Notes: a model not told the origin generated them from the sequence alone. Positions 54,401-64,000 are shown, counted from the stretch's first letter. The stretch: 64,000 nucleotides of DNA from Haemaphysalis longicornis (GCA_013339765.2 CM023448.1:110125118-110189117), one strand, 5' to 3'. Numbers and translations: made by a program.

Positions 54401-54582
54401 CTACACCAGCGGTGGCCAATCCTGCTCTGGTGAGGGAGTGCATTACCGGCAATGGTCGCCGGGGTCAGGCCGCACCCCAAGCCCCTTTGTGCAATTCCAT
54501 CAATACGCAGGATTTTTTTTTTAATCCGGTGGGAATTGTCTGGCACCTGGATTCGAACCACGGTCCTTCTGCACGCGAGGTC
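51413..54582 (-). mobile_element. RTE-clade (BovB-like) LINE, second copy, decayed
   Basis: Same family and orientation as 10108-13275, with the same 3' (atg)n tail (51413-51425), ORF order and tRNA-like head. The head is truncated at about 54580, at gcacgcgagg. Identity to copy 1 is high (long stretches without mismatch around 53.0-54.4 kb), but many single-base indels are scattered, particularly in the 3' kilobase. Confidence 0.88.
51664..54382 (-). pseudogene. RTE ORF, multiply frameshifted
   Basis: Broken into at least six frames. 54382-54029 is the start of the endonuclease (LNLATFNARTL). 53945-53274 is endonuclease with VMGDFNAKVG and CSDHRMVRS. 53256-52864 is the linker. 52898-52638 is early RT (KGGKAPGEDQITADLLKNGA). 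52383-52168 carries GVRQGDTISPMLF and LRFADDVAL. 51984-51664 is the C-terminus. Copy 2 keeps the stretch near 52.46 kb encoding motif A residues that copy 1 has lost, and the GEDQITADL stretch. The two copies together define the family but neither is coding-competent. Confidence 0.87.
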
Positions 54583-56030
54583 CTTCATAAATTACCTTGG
54601 CACAACTCAGATCGAGACATGTTTCCACGCGTCTAAAATCCATCTTGCGATGGTTGCTTAGAAAACGGGGTGCTTAGATTCGCATGCAAACCTTTTTTTC
54701 CAAATTGTTTCCCGGAAAGGGGGGGAAGGGGGGGGGGGCTAGAATCGGAGGGTGCCTAGAATCAAGTAAATACGGTATATCACGTCTAGCAACTGCATTT
54801 CTTAGACAGAAAAGTGCTCACAGATGTGTGCTCGTGCTGTTGACAGCTGTGCTTGTTCACCCAGCGCAAAAAAGTGCTTCCTACACCCTAGTTATACGCT
54901 GTGCGGTAAAAGTTTCAGTTGGTTTGATTTCCCTGGTATTTATATTAACTTCGTTGACTCTTCTCCCGCCTTCAATTGGCCTAAGATTTTCCTACTAGTG
55001 TACCAGTCAGCGAAGCGTAGCATGTGCGCTTGTGCGGAGCGGACCTAGACTAAAGAGCTTGATACAGTGTACAAACTAACAATCTAAAGAAAGGTTCATT
55101 CTTACATTCACAAACATGTCGTGGCTTAGCTTCAACTGAGGGAACGAATTGAGACGACTTGGAAATTCGTAAAACCCGCGGTCCGGGGGGGGTGGGGGGT
55201 GGCAGCACACTAATTTTTTACAAGTTTAAAAGGATTACCGTTCCGTGACAAGCGTTCTCACGTTTTCGCAACCATAAGTGAAATTCGCAAGTCTTGAAGA
55301 GTAATGAGCAACAAGGCAGGAGGAGCAAATTCTGTCGTGTATGATTTTACAAACGCGGTACAGTATTGTCGCGGCTTCGCGTCATTGCACTGCGAAGCAC
55401 CTACCGCGGTCATGCCACAGGTCGTAGTGCATTGGTTGCGGCAGTCATACGAAGAGCGACGCGAACACGGAGGTCCTAACCGGCCCCCGAACGACGCGCT
55501 CTAAGCAGGCTGGTCGAGGTGGAAGCGAATTCCGGACATGGATGCGTAGCCCACCCCGTGAAGACGACAAAGTCGCAGCTTCTGCTGATGATGATAACAA
55601 GAGTACATATTGCCCTTTCGTGGCGGCGCAAGGTGGCACAGTGTCGTTTTAATGAATATTCTCTTTTTTTTTTGAAAATCAAAATATTTTCCGTAAAATC
55701 GTAAGACAGGTCGAAATTCGTACATTTTACGGAAAATTCGGAACAGTTGGCAGGTATGCGACCTGTGGGCGGCCAGCGGACTAAACGCTGGGCTGACTGA
55801 CTCTGTTCTGTCGGAAGGACGGCAAGCCGTGCAGTATTGCAGTCAAGCCAAGTCATTTTTCCCCACGTCGTACAATAACGCCTCAGGATGCATGCATAGG
55901 GGAGGACAACATTTTTTAATTGATTTTTTCCAATAAATAAATTCGTGTAAAACCACTCAGAGTTGTCGAAACATGGCCCATGGACTTCGGACTACAATTT
56001 GCGCTAGTAATCCTGCAATGTTTATAAATC
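54583..56030. other. No gene recognised
   Basis: G-homopolymer stretches at about 54719-54738 and 55185-55200. The phrase gtgcctagaatcaagtaaatacggta near 54750 looks like old repeat DNA. Frames at 55304-55504 and 55476-55856 are motif-free. Confidence 0.45.
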
Positions 56031-56031
56031 A

Positions 56032-56048
56032 CTTCAGTGTCCCTTTAA
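56032..56048 (-). repeat. Isolated TTAA-type transposon terminus
   Basis: cttcagtgtccct followed by ttaa. Read on the minus strand it is TTAA-agggacactgaag, close to the termini at 38076 and 62992. The opposite end of this element was not found. Confidence 0.5.
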
Positions 56049-56124
56049 CATACCGCCCGGCAATGGACAAGAACACCCCTTGTTGATTGATTGATTGTGG
56101 GGTTTAAGGGGGGTCGCGGCCTTT

Positions 56125-56302
56125 GAAAACCAAACTGTAATGGAACGCCATGGGTTAATTCAGGCCACCTATGAATCTTTGACATGCGCTAATTCTTGGC
56201 ACACAGATATTTTGTTTGTTTGCCTGCACCAGAAAAGTGGCCAGTGATGCCGGAATCAGACCCATATTCTTAGGCTAGCAGGACACCAAGCCGTCAAGGC
56301 AG
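56125..56302 (-). mobile_element. tRNA-derived SINE with core domain
   Basis: On the minus strand the head has cttgacggcttggtgtcctgc and a B-box-like gggtctgattccggc. The core follows with ctgtgtgcc, cataggtggcctgaattaac and catggcgttcc. The order matches the copies at 5.7 and 42.1 kb. Confidence 0.65.
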
Positions 56303-56411
56303 ATTGTACGTAAACAAAGCTTTGGACATAGGCCAAAACGTTTCATACGGGTGAAACTTCACAATGCCGCTACAAATAAGAATTGAACCAACTCACCCTT
56401 GTGTCCCTTCG

Positions 56412-57905
56412 AGAGAGAGTGAGAGAAAACACTTTATTCTAAAGCCCGGTTAAGTGCCTTCGGTGACCGACAGCCGCAGCCTGCCGGTGACCACGGCAGC
56501 TCTTTCCGCGAGAATCTTCTGGGTCTGCAAGTCCGAGCTGCCCAGCGCCTTCGCCCAGAACTCTTCTGAGGGGATCAAGGGAAAAGGGTCTTCAGAGCAT
56601 GCCCATATAAGATGGGTGACTGTGTCCTTCGCACCACACGCTGGGCAATTAGGTGACAGATATAAATTCGGGTGAATATAGTGCAGTAAGGAGCGACATG
56701 GCAGCGTGTTCGTCTGTAGTAGGCGCCACAGACGTTCTTTGGCATTAGTAGGATCTCGATGTTCGCGCGGATACATTCGGCGGTAGAAACGGTAGTGTGC
56801 GGTGATTTCGTGATAGCTTAGTAAGCTGTTTCGGTCTGATCGGGCTCCATGTAAGGGGACGAGGCTTGGTCCTGCTCGGGTCGTGAGCTCTCGAGCTGCT
56901 TGGTTGACCGCCTCGTTACCTTCCAACCCTGTATGGGCAGGAGTCCAGATCAATTCCACTTCGTTGTTAGGAGGATTTTGTACGAGAATTTTGAGTGCCT
57001 GAGGGGAAATAGTCCCTTTGACCAAGTTTTTGATGGCCGTTTTCGAATCTGACATTATGATTGCAGGGGTCGGCCGGTGAGCTAGTGCCACCGCAATAGC
57101 CGCCTCTTCTGCAGTTGCCGGAATTCGGGTGCGTACAGTAAGGGAATTGATGGGTGGGGTGTTGGGGTCACACAGAGCCGTCACAGCATAAGCATCGTGA
57201 TGTCTGTATTCGGCCGCGTCCACGTATACTGTGCTTGGGTTTATTGGGTATTTCTCGGTTAGAGTTCGGGCTCGTTGTTCCCTGCGCTTTTGATTGCGTA
57301 CCGGGTGCATTTTTCGCGGGAGAGGGCGAATGAGAAGTTGTGCGTGAATTTTATGGGGGATGGGGACTCCGGTATCGGCAGTTAGCGTGGCTCGCAGACT
57401 CAGTCTGTGCATGATTTGTTGGCCGGTAGGGGATGCCGACAGTCGCGATAGCTGATTGAGCCTGTGGGCCTCTATTAGTTCCTCGGCTGTATTGTAGACG
57501 CCCAACTGTTCCAACCTGGCAATGGAAGTGCTGTGGGGTATTTGTAAGGCTGTCTTGTAGACTTTACGAACGAGGCAATTTAACTTGTTCAGTTCGATCG
57601 GGGATGGGTTAAGGTATGGTAGCGAGTATGTAATACGGCTGATGACAAATGTTTGGATTAGTCGGATTCTTTCAGCTTCTTTGAGACCTTTATTCTGGGC
57701 TGCTACACGCCGTATTAGTCCAATTGTTTGGTTCACTTGAGTCGTGAGTTGGTCATGAAGCGAGTGTTGGCACGATTGCTCTGAATAATTAACCCCAATA
57801 TATTTATGCTGGGTACTTTAGGTACATCCGTTTCGCCAATACGGATTGTTATGTTTGAGGGTGGCTGGGAGACTCGCTTGGCTGGGAGCACGAGAAGTTA
57901 TGATT
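56412..57905 (-). mobile_element. I-clade LINE (family E), 5'-truncated
   Basis: 3' end on the element strand is aataaagtgttttctctc with a (tc)n tail at 56412-56440. The 5' truncation lies near 57905 in the RT. The last 1.3 kb carry a single long frame, making this the least damaged of the truncated LINEs here. Confidence 0.87.
56450..57736 (-). CDS. LINE E ORF2 C-terminal part: RT thumb, RNase H, finger (428 codons open)
   Basis: RT thumb: RIRLIQTFVISRITYSLPYL and LVRKVYKTALQIP. RNase H: TVYVDAAEYR, ATAEEAAIAVALA, IMSDSKTAIKNL and TPAHTGLEGNEAVNQAAREL. The last reads Asn rather than Asp at the final catalytic position. C-terminal finger: CPACGAKDTVTHLIWAC. The frame ends in FWAKALGSSDLQTQ and a stop at 56450. 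Upstream, similar coding sequence extends to about 57900 (GLECSPAKS, then a stop) in shifted frames. So this is a fragment without its own initiation site; expression as a protein is unlikely. Confidence 0.83.
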   Translation of the reverse strand: MNQTIGLIRRVAAQNKGLKEAERIRLIQTFVISRITYSLPYLNPSPIELNKLNCLVRKVYKTALQIPHSTSIARLEQLGVYNTAEELIEAHRLNQLSRLSASPTGQQIMHRLSLRATLTADTGVPIPHKIHAQLLIRPLPRKMHPVRNQKRREQRARTLTEKYPINPSTVYVDAAEYRHHDAYAVTALCDPNTPPINSLTVRTRIPATAEEAAIAVALAHRPTPAIIMSDSKTAIKNLVKGTISPQALKILVQNPPNNEVELIWTPAHTGLEGNEAVNQAARELTTRAGPSLVPLHGARSDRNSLLSYHEITAHYRFYRRMYPREHRDPTNAKERLWRLLQTNTLPCRSLLHYIHPNLYLSPNCPACGAKDTVTHLIWACSEDPFPLIPSEEFWAKALGSSDLQTQKILAERAAVVTGRLRLSVTEGT

Positions 57906-57944
57906 TAGCTGGGGAGCATTCTAAACCATAGGTCGGCAAAACAG

Positions 57945-58270
57945 AAAGAACTCACTCAAACTCAATCACAATTTTTTTTTCATTCACGCTGTACACAATC
58001 AAACTCAGACTCAAAAAACTCGTCTGTTCACAAAATCACTCGTACTCACTCATCAAATACTCATTTGTAATCATACTCACTTGTACTCAAACTCATTTGT
58101 CCTCACGAGTATTCGTACTCAATCTGTACTCATGAGTACTGAATCTGTACTCATGAGTGCTCAATCTGTACTCATGAGTACTCAATCTTCTATACTCATG
58201 AGTACTACTCATTCTGCACTCATGAGTACTCAATCTGTACTCATGAGTACTCAATTTGTATTACTCACGA
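57945..58270 (+). repeat. Minisatellite, ~21-bp unit with palindromic actcatgagt
   Basis: From about 58115 to 58265 the unit actcatgagtactcaatctg repeats seven or more times with small changes (unit lengths near 21, occasionally longer). The flanking 57945-58110 contains degenerate actca/aactca motifs, an apparent early stage of the same array. The palindrome actcatgagt is present in almost every unit. Because 21 is a multiple of three, a plus-strand frame repeats MSTQSVL; this is not evidence of a protein. Confidence 0.88.
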
Positions 58271-58930
58271 ACAATCAACTTATCTGCATTGTTAGCTAGG
58301 TCGTATCTCGAATGAAAGACTAAATAGAAAAAAATAAAATGTTTAATTGGTTAAAAAAACACAGGTTACATATAGGTCAGGACAGAGGAAGAAAACGTCT
58401 GACTCAGTGCGCTGTCGTAGGGCGAGTTACTGCGCCAAGACACGTACATGTGGGAGAGCGAAACGGAACGTAAGCACTCGCGCTGCGTCTGGCGTCTCCT
58501 CTTGTTCTCGTGAATAAAAGAACGAAGTCTGGGCCGGGTCGGGCTCAGGGGAGCTCGGGGCTTGTCGGTGCGGCCGTTGCCGTAAACTGCGGTTTTCTGC
58601 GTGTCTTCGGGTGGCAACTTTTGTCGTTCGTTTTCGTTTCCGGGCGCGCTGATACTCTCCTAATCGTGCTCCAAATCCGAAGTGTTCCTGCCCCCAGGCA
58701 CAATGAAGCGTTTCTGTAGATTGATGTCCGTTCCTATCCAGATCACTGTCCGCTTAATCACAGATGCTCGATGCTGGCGTTTGTTTTTTGCTGTTTCGGT
58801 TACTAGAAACTTCTTTAACAGGGTGTTCATCTCGTTGAGCTTCGGTGAATTTCAAATCTGCTTTATTTTATTCTGTGTGTGCCGTGGGATTCATTTCGAA
58901 AGACCTGAACTTGACAGTGTTTACGGCGTT
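58271..58930. other. No gene recognised
   Basis: Starts AT-rich and becomes GC-richer from 58.4 kb. A possible aataaa lies at 58513. No domain-bearing frame was seen. Confidence 0.45.
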
Positions 58931-58933
58931 GCG

Positions 58934-59805
58934 TTAGTCGCGCCGCTTCCGTCGGCGATTGTGTTCGTGTAGCGCTTCGCGTGCTTGATGCATTTGGGGG
59001 CGTAGACGTCCGGTTTGTCCGCTGGCGAGCTGCGCTGTGTAGGAATGGAATCGTTCGGCGCGTTGAGGACGTTGCTTGAATTGACGTGTGCGTTGCGTAT
59101 GGTGCGGGAGCCGATTGGCTTTTCGTTTAGTGTGCGGTAGCGTGGCGTTTTCGTAGGGTGGCATGGCAGATCGGTCAAAGTCATTGCGGCTCCGTGCTCG
59201 CAGTCGCCGTGGTTGTTTCGGAAGTGAAACCGTTGTGGTGGGGAAGCGGGCGTAATTCGTGCCGTCCGTTCGGTCCCACATTCCTTGGCGTCGCAAGCGT
59301 GACTTCATCGTTAGGGCATTCGATGCCTTCGTCTGGATCGGGTACATTCGTTGCCGTACTTGCTGTGTCCGTCTCGTCGCTCAAGCCCTCGTCCTTTTCC
59401 CGTTGTTTCGAGAATGCTATAATCGCTATCTCTCCCATACAAGCAGGCTCCGTTCGTCGCGAGTCCGCTTGCTCGCGGTTGCGTCCTCTTGTACGAAATG
59501 GTGTTTATCGTCTGAGTCTCGGTCGGAGCGCGGGTGCCGGGGATCTTGTTCGTTCTGGCTCGGACATGCCGCATATGCGCTGGCCGTGTCGTTGCTCGTT
59601 GACGGACCTACCTGCACGAGTGTTATGTCGTTCGTCCACTGGACTCGGGCTGGAGCAGCGGGTGTCGGAGAGCTCGTACGTTCCGGTAGGGTTGAACCGC
59701 GAGCGCTGGTTCTTTCATTCGCTGGCCAAGCCCGGATAGCAGGAGTGGGAGCGGAGGATGTCGCGAATAGCAGTTCTGCTCACTGACGAGCCAGAGTCAC
59801 TGTCA
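58934..59805 (-). other. CpG-rich stretch with low-complexity minus-strand frames; function unknown
   Basis: On the minus strand, overlapping frames read Ser/Thr/Pro/Asp-rich sequence. Examples are VQVGPSTSNDTASAYAACPS and KQREKDEGLSDETDTASTAT, then EGIECPNDEVTLATP and PTQRSSPADKPDVYAPKC. The composition resembles the disordered N-terminal half of a LINE or LTR gag, or of a host nuclear protein. No zinc knuckle, RRM or other domain is visible. Antisense frames are also open because of CpG richness. At least two frameshifts would be needed to join the pieces. I do not recognise it. Confidence 0.3.
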
Positions 59806-62800
59806 CGCCCACTTCACAACACATGGAGAAAGCAGTCTGTACTGATTTTTACCCAATAAACAAAGCCACTTCCACTCACTGACTAGCCATGAAGGGTCAC
59901 TGTTAATAATTAATTGTTACTAATAATTTCAAAAATCCAGAGGTAACTCTTGCGATGGTGAAGGCCGTAGTGAAAGTCCGGGGTGGGCGACTTTGACGGC
60001 GCTTGTGTGTTTCAGTGCACTTGGACTAAGAACGGCTCTCACGGGGTGGAAGCCCTAACATCCTCTTCCTCGCGAATTCATAAAATATTTTCTGTCTCTT
60101 TGTTTAGTACAATGCATAGTTGAGGCCATTGAAAAGCACCATCTGAGAAACATGAGAAAGCGTTGCTTTTGACTTCGTGGAATGAACCATAGTGGACCCA
60201 CTAGGTATCTGCATCTGAGCATGCATAATGGTGCTACTGGGGAGCCGACTGGTACCCATTGGGCAAACCTGCTTCCCACACAACAACGCAAACACATGGT
60301 TGTTGCATTCGGCCTGTGCGCATTTTGTTTCTCTGCGTGGAATGGAATGGCTGCGCCAACAGGAAATAATTCATGAAGCACCGCGCGGCAGTGCAACAGT
60401 CGCCAGAAAAAATTTCCATCGGTAGACTCGCATGCTCGAATGGCAACTGGCAGGCTTCATGGTTCGACACAATGCTAATTCCAGTGTGCCACCAATGCAA
60501 CAAGTCTCTCCATAGTATCAGGAGATTCAAATATAGGTTAACAATAGCGGTGTGACAACTGTCGCCGTGCTGAAAATGCTGCAACAGGGGCTGTAATTGT
60601 GCACAGATTTTTTGTTGCCCCTCCCATCCCATTGAGTTGTGCCAGCTTCCAAGTTTACCATATCATTTCAAATTAACTGATGTTTGCTGGTGTTTAATAG
60701 ATGCAACCACCAGTAAAGTGTGTCTGTCGTCATTAGCGCTAAAATCAAGTTCTCAAGGTGAAATTGAGTTTAACGAGGTTGCCAACATGAAAGGTGGCAG
60801 TGCTAATGGGGGTCGTAGCAGAAAAGTTGCAGCATGGTGCTGTGCTGTTTTTGCTATGTTTACGTTATGTAGCGCATGGTATTTATATGGGTCATACGTT
60901 TCAAACAAAGCACTATAGCTGGAAGTTGTTGCTGTCTCTCTCCTTCATTACACTTTGTAGTCGTGCTCTTTGTTTGCAAAAATTATTAGAAACTAGCTAG
61001 CGTAATTACAATTATAGAAGTAATTTTATGTGAAGGAAATGCGGCCTTGTGCTTGCTAAAGAATATACCCTCTTTTGGCTACACCCATCGTAAGACAAGA
61101 TAGCAACGCAATACTCTAACAGCCCGTGCCCAAACTGCTGTCTTGCATTCGTCTGACCCACAAAACTGACAGGAACAGCTCCCCAGGACTGATCCCAAGC
61201 AAAGGTTCTGGCTCGCTCATGCCCCTCTACTTCGCAGAAGTCAATGAAACCTTGCTTCATAGGCTGCGGCGTGGAGTAGCATTTACCTGAAAGTATCTTC
61301 ACACAATCGGACGCGACGGCAGCCCAGACTGCCTTCTGTGTGGTTGTACAGAGACAATTCGGCCAAGGTATACTAGTGAGTGAAAAGATCTTGAAGCAGC
61401 CTTACTGCGCTTGAATGCTTACCCTCTGTCCGAACAAAAGATTTTGGGCACGTGGGCTGACACGAAGAAGCAAGATCGAGCTGTCAAGTCGCTGCTTGCC
61501 CTGTCTGGGCTCTCGGCTCTAGGTGGTGAAATTTCACAAACTGCGGAACAATTTTTTTGTTTTATGAACGATGAATATGTGATGCGAATTGTACAGTGAT
61601 TAGTCTGTTTCTGCACCTTATTGCATGTTATACGTGCTTTAAAGTGTACAAAGATCATTGGTTGATTTCACTGTCATTTCTCATACCTCAGTATTCAGTA
61701 CCGTCTTTGCCCCAGTGGGATTTAAGTAGCAGGCCCAAATTCAGTTTCTCAGGCTGACCTCTTCTCCTTTCAAAAAGTTTTACTCTCTCTCGCCCTCTCT
61801 CTTGCCAACATGCCCGGTGCTTGTAACGGTTTACTAGGATTCGCAAGTCAACATAGGATAGAAATTTCTTGTGACTACTTTCATTGCTGAAGTTCACTGC
61901 ACTCAATGTACTAGGTTGTTAGGCGAACAATAGTAACTATGGCTGCAGACAGCCTATACAACCTACAGTTCTTAAAGTCCACATTGAAATCTTGCTACAC
62001 ACTCGTTCTTGCCTTCACTTCGATAAGGCCATCGGAAATGGGTTAATCTTGTGACTGTGTCACCACAAATGAGTCAATCAACCGAACATGCTTGAAGGGA
62101 TGTGATGTTTTAATACACTCTGAATTAATGTTTGATCAATGTGCATGTATTAAAGCTTCGTGCTGGTTCTTCCTTTTTATCTCTTGACACTCCGTGCAAC
62201 TGAGCAGATGGGCTGGTCAAAGCTGTGGCTTGTCATATGTGTTTCCAGTACATAATGGTGCATTCTGCTTGTTGCCAAAGCCAACTGCAGAAAAGTTCTT
62301 AAGCCCTAATGAAGTGCTGGCGATGGTCTTTTGTGGGTATAAAAGCAAAATGTACTGGTTGTCGATCAAAAAAAGTGAGTCAATTTTAAATGTTTCTTCC
62401 CAATGCCTGATGTATTTTTTGGGGTGCTGTGTGTTTGCTTAGCCCTTTTGGGAACAGTAGGGCATGTATGGCTCATGTGTTGGCCATGAGACAAATCAGC
62501 ATTTGAAGGTTCACGTGACAGGTACAACAGGTACAACGCGCGCGCATCAAGACCGGAATCGAAACTGATACAAATAAATCGAATCAAATCATATTTTTAT
62601 TTCCAGAAACACTGGACGTTTCCCTGGCTATAAGCTACTGCAGTAGCCTGACATAGGCCAGGGAACCGTGACACGGCGCAGCGAACAGCGCATGAAAAAC
62701 AATACGTACTCTTGAAAAAAAAATACAAGTTGTTAGACAGCACACTGTTTAAAACAATTTCAATAGCTGAAGCCCACAAATCGCAAAAGTACAGGAGCAT

Positions 62801-62990
62801 GCATTTCAAGGGTAGATACAAATTATACAACATAATACCTCATAATGCCTTAAACAATAGAACAAAAGTGGGGAAAAATAGAAACACATTGAAATCTTAC
62901 ACTTACAATCTCACAAAGAATAAAGTTAATTGTTTCTTAGAGAAACTTGTGGTTTTCTTGTATTTGTTAAATGTTACTGGGAGGTTATGT
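59806..62990. other. No gene recognised
   Basis: Motif-free frames on both strands, including 60055-60632 (minus), 60794-61000 (plus) and 61012-61302 (minus). The stretch 60104-60295 on the minus strand reads smoothly (GTSRLPSSTIMHAQM, SKATLSHVSQMVLFNGLNYA), which could be an eroded transposon or gene exon, but I cannot assign it. Confidence 0.4.
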
Positions 62991-62991
62991 C

Positions 62992-63048
62992 TTAAAGGGA
63001 CAGACAACCGATTTCTGTCGAGGATATATTCTCCATCCCAAATGAAAG
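62992..63048 (+). mobile_element. TTAA-type element terminus, apparently interrupted
   Basis: TTAA then agggacagacaaccgattt, a terminus of the TTAA family seen at 38.1 and 56.0 kb. Similarity to an element end stops where the putative LTR begins at 63049, so the LTR element may have inserted into it. The other end is not in the window. Confidence 0.35.
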
Positions 63049-63212
63049 TGTTGTGGCCGTCTGCCAGCGCCCCTACCCTGTGTTAAGTGGACGTTCAGGG
63101 ACAGCCCTAGGGGGTCGGTGCCCGCCCGCCATGGAGCCGGCTGTCACATGTATCCTGTACCCTACTCTCATGTCTTAATTATTAAAGGTTATCACCTACC
63201 AAAACGTGAACA
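63049..63212 (+). repeat. Putative 5' LTR, ~164 bp
   Basis: Begins tgttgtggccgtctgcc and ends aaacgtgaaca, giving TG...CA ends. It contains an attaaa signal near 63181 and lies immediately before a primer-binding site. Its 3' partner is outside the window, so the left boundary is inferred. Confidence 0.55.
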
Positions 63213-63228
63213 TGGTGTCAGAAGTTGA
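63213..63228 (+). promoter_or_regulatory. Primer-binding site (tRNA-Leu type)
   Basis: tggtgtcagaagttga matches the complement of the 3' end of tRNA-Leu (ending TGACACCA) at 10-12 leading positions. It directly follows the CA of the putative LTR. Reverse transcription of the element RNA would start here. Confidence 0.65.
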
Positions 63229-63346
63229 GGACTAGTACCCGCACGCAAACTTCGCCAGGCCAGCCGCTGGAAACCCGGACTCATCAGAAGTTCGGCGTCT
63301 TCGTCAAGCGTCGTCGCTAGGCCTACGCCGCCCGCGCATCGAAACA

Positions 63347-64000
63347 ATGGACGGGGCTTCCCCAGCTACTCGCCCAGTGCCGCCAACGCCGTCGCCGTAC
63401 CAGATTTCACCGCCGGAGCCTTTCACGTTCCTACCGGAGCATTGGACGACATGGAAGAGGCGTTGGGAACGGTTCCGCACCGCATCGGGACTGAACGGCA
63501 AGCCGGAAGATGCGCAAGTAAACTCTCTCGTCTACTTAATGGGTCCAAAGGCTGAGGAAATTTTCCCCACTCTCCCCATCCCGGCCGACAAGCAAGAGTC
63601 CTACGCCGACGTGTTGGCTGCGTTCGAGGCGTTTTTCATCGTAAAAAGAAACGTCGTTTACGAGCGCGCTGTATTCAACAGACGCTCACAGCGTGAGGGA
63701 GAATCGGCGGCGGAATTCATAACTGCGCTGTACGCGCTAGTTGAAACCTGTGACTATGGGAACCTCAAAGAAGAGCTGCTCAGGGATCGGATCGTAGTCG
63801 GGGTCCGGGACAAGAAGCTGTCTACGAAACTCCAGATGGAAGGTGATCTCACGCTCGAGAGGGCAGTATTGTTGACTAAGCAAACTGAAACCGTCGGTCG
63901 GCAGCAAGAGAACCTGAAGCAGCCGGTCGACCCTTCATCTGCCGAAGCGGCCTACGTGGATAGCCTGAAAGTGAAGTCACACAAGGGAAGAAAACCCAAG
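63347..64000 (+). CDS. Ty3/Gypsy-type gag, partial at right edge
   Basis: Open from the ATG at 63347 (MDGASPATRPVPPTPSP) to the last base, 218 codons with no stop. The retrotransposon gag domain is visible from residue about 25: PEPFTFLPEHWTTWKRRWER, then ASGLNGKPEDAQVNSLVYLM and GPKAEEIF. Further motifs are SYADVLAAFEAFF, FNRRSQREGESAAEFITALY and LRDRIVVGVRDKKLSTKLQ. The tail is basic (KVKSHKGRKPK), where a zinc knuckle would be expected next. Capsid-like gag packages element RNA. The intact frame, primer site and clean LTR suggest a fairly young copy. Confidence 0.87.
   Translation, partial: MDGASPATRPVPPTPSPYQISPPEPFTFLPEHWTTWKRRWERFRTASGLNGKPEDAQVNSLVYLMGPKAEEIFPTLPIPADKQESYADVLAAFEAFFIVKRNVVYERAVFNRRSQREGESAAEFITALYALVETCDYGNLKEELLRDRIVVGVRDKKLSTKLQMEGDLTLERAVLLTKQTETVGRQQENLKQPVDPSSAEAAYVDSLKVKSHKGRKPK

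Noticed and set aside
57945..58270. CRISPR-like regular repeats
   Set aside because: Units are directly adjacent, without unique spacers, and the context is eukaryotic.
58081..58299. Frame with repeated MSTQSVL
   Set aside because: Produced by the 21-bp minisatellite whose unit is a multiple of three.
60637..60918. 93-codon plus-strand frame with a hydrophobic C-terminus
   Set aside because: The start is not an ATG, there is no signal peptide or domain, and neighbouring frames are equally open.

Overview
This window looks like repeat-dense nuclear DNA of an arthropod, most likely a hard tick (Ixodida). That reading rests on the combination of I-clade LINEs with RNase H, BovB-like RTE elements, Penelope-like elements with inverted arms, tRNA-headed SINEs with a shared core, and P-type and hAT/TTAA transposons. 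The species call is inference from family knowledge; no search was run. There is no prokaryotic architecture, no rRNA, no functional tRNA, no CRISPR, and no convincing single-copy host gene. Nearly every open frame that encodes a recognisable protein belongs to a mobile element, and most are frameshifted or truncated.

Layout. 1-1157: 5' end of an I-clade LINE (family A, minus strand) running off the left edge. 2.1-2.5 kb: a 182-bp tandem duplication. 5.7 kb: an old SINE. 7.9-9.6 kb: 5'-truncated I-clade LINE (family B). 10.1-13.3 kb: RTE LINE with a tRNA-like 5' head. 14.1-21.15 kb: a Penelope-like element (PLE) remnant and a SINE, split by a full-length family A LINE (14780-20376) with a 13-bp target-site duplication (TSD). 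23.5-25.6 kb: I-clade LINE (family C, plus strand). 28.7-29.1 kb: small inverted-repeat element. 29.99-31.99 kb: TA-flanked element with arms of about 220 bp, containing a GC-rich twin-primed LINE (family D). 33.9-41.7 kb: mosaic of short dispersed repeats, a second copy of the 28.7-kb element, and a TTAA-flanked inverted-repeat element. 42.1-46.3 kb: SINE, RTE tail, and a P-element-type transposase gene with three recognisable introns abutting a PLE fragment. 47.5 kb: hAT-type MITE. 48.1-50.8 kb: foldback element with an internal tRNA-like head, interrupted by a PLE carrying RT and GIY-YIG endonuclease. 51.2 kb: hAT-type MITE. 51.4-54.6 kb: decayed second RTE. 56.1-57.9 kb: SINE and I-clade LINE (family E). 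57.9-58.3 kb: 21-bp minisatellite. 58.9-59.8 kb: CpG-rich stretch with an unidentified low-complexity frame. 63.05-64.0 kb: start of a Ty3/Gypsy-type LTR retrotransposon (putative LTR, Leu-tRNA-type primer site, gag) running off the right edge.

The elements do not form a pathway; the interest lies in nesting order and chimeras. Four nested insertions can be dated relative to each other from target-site duplications: LINE A into PLE/SINE, LINE D into the TA element, the PLE into the foldback element, and possibly the LTR element into a TTAA element. Two chimeric structures stand out: an RTE family with a Pol III-like tRNA head shared by two copies, and a P transposase whose upstream side is fused to a PLE fragment.
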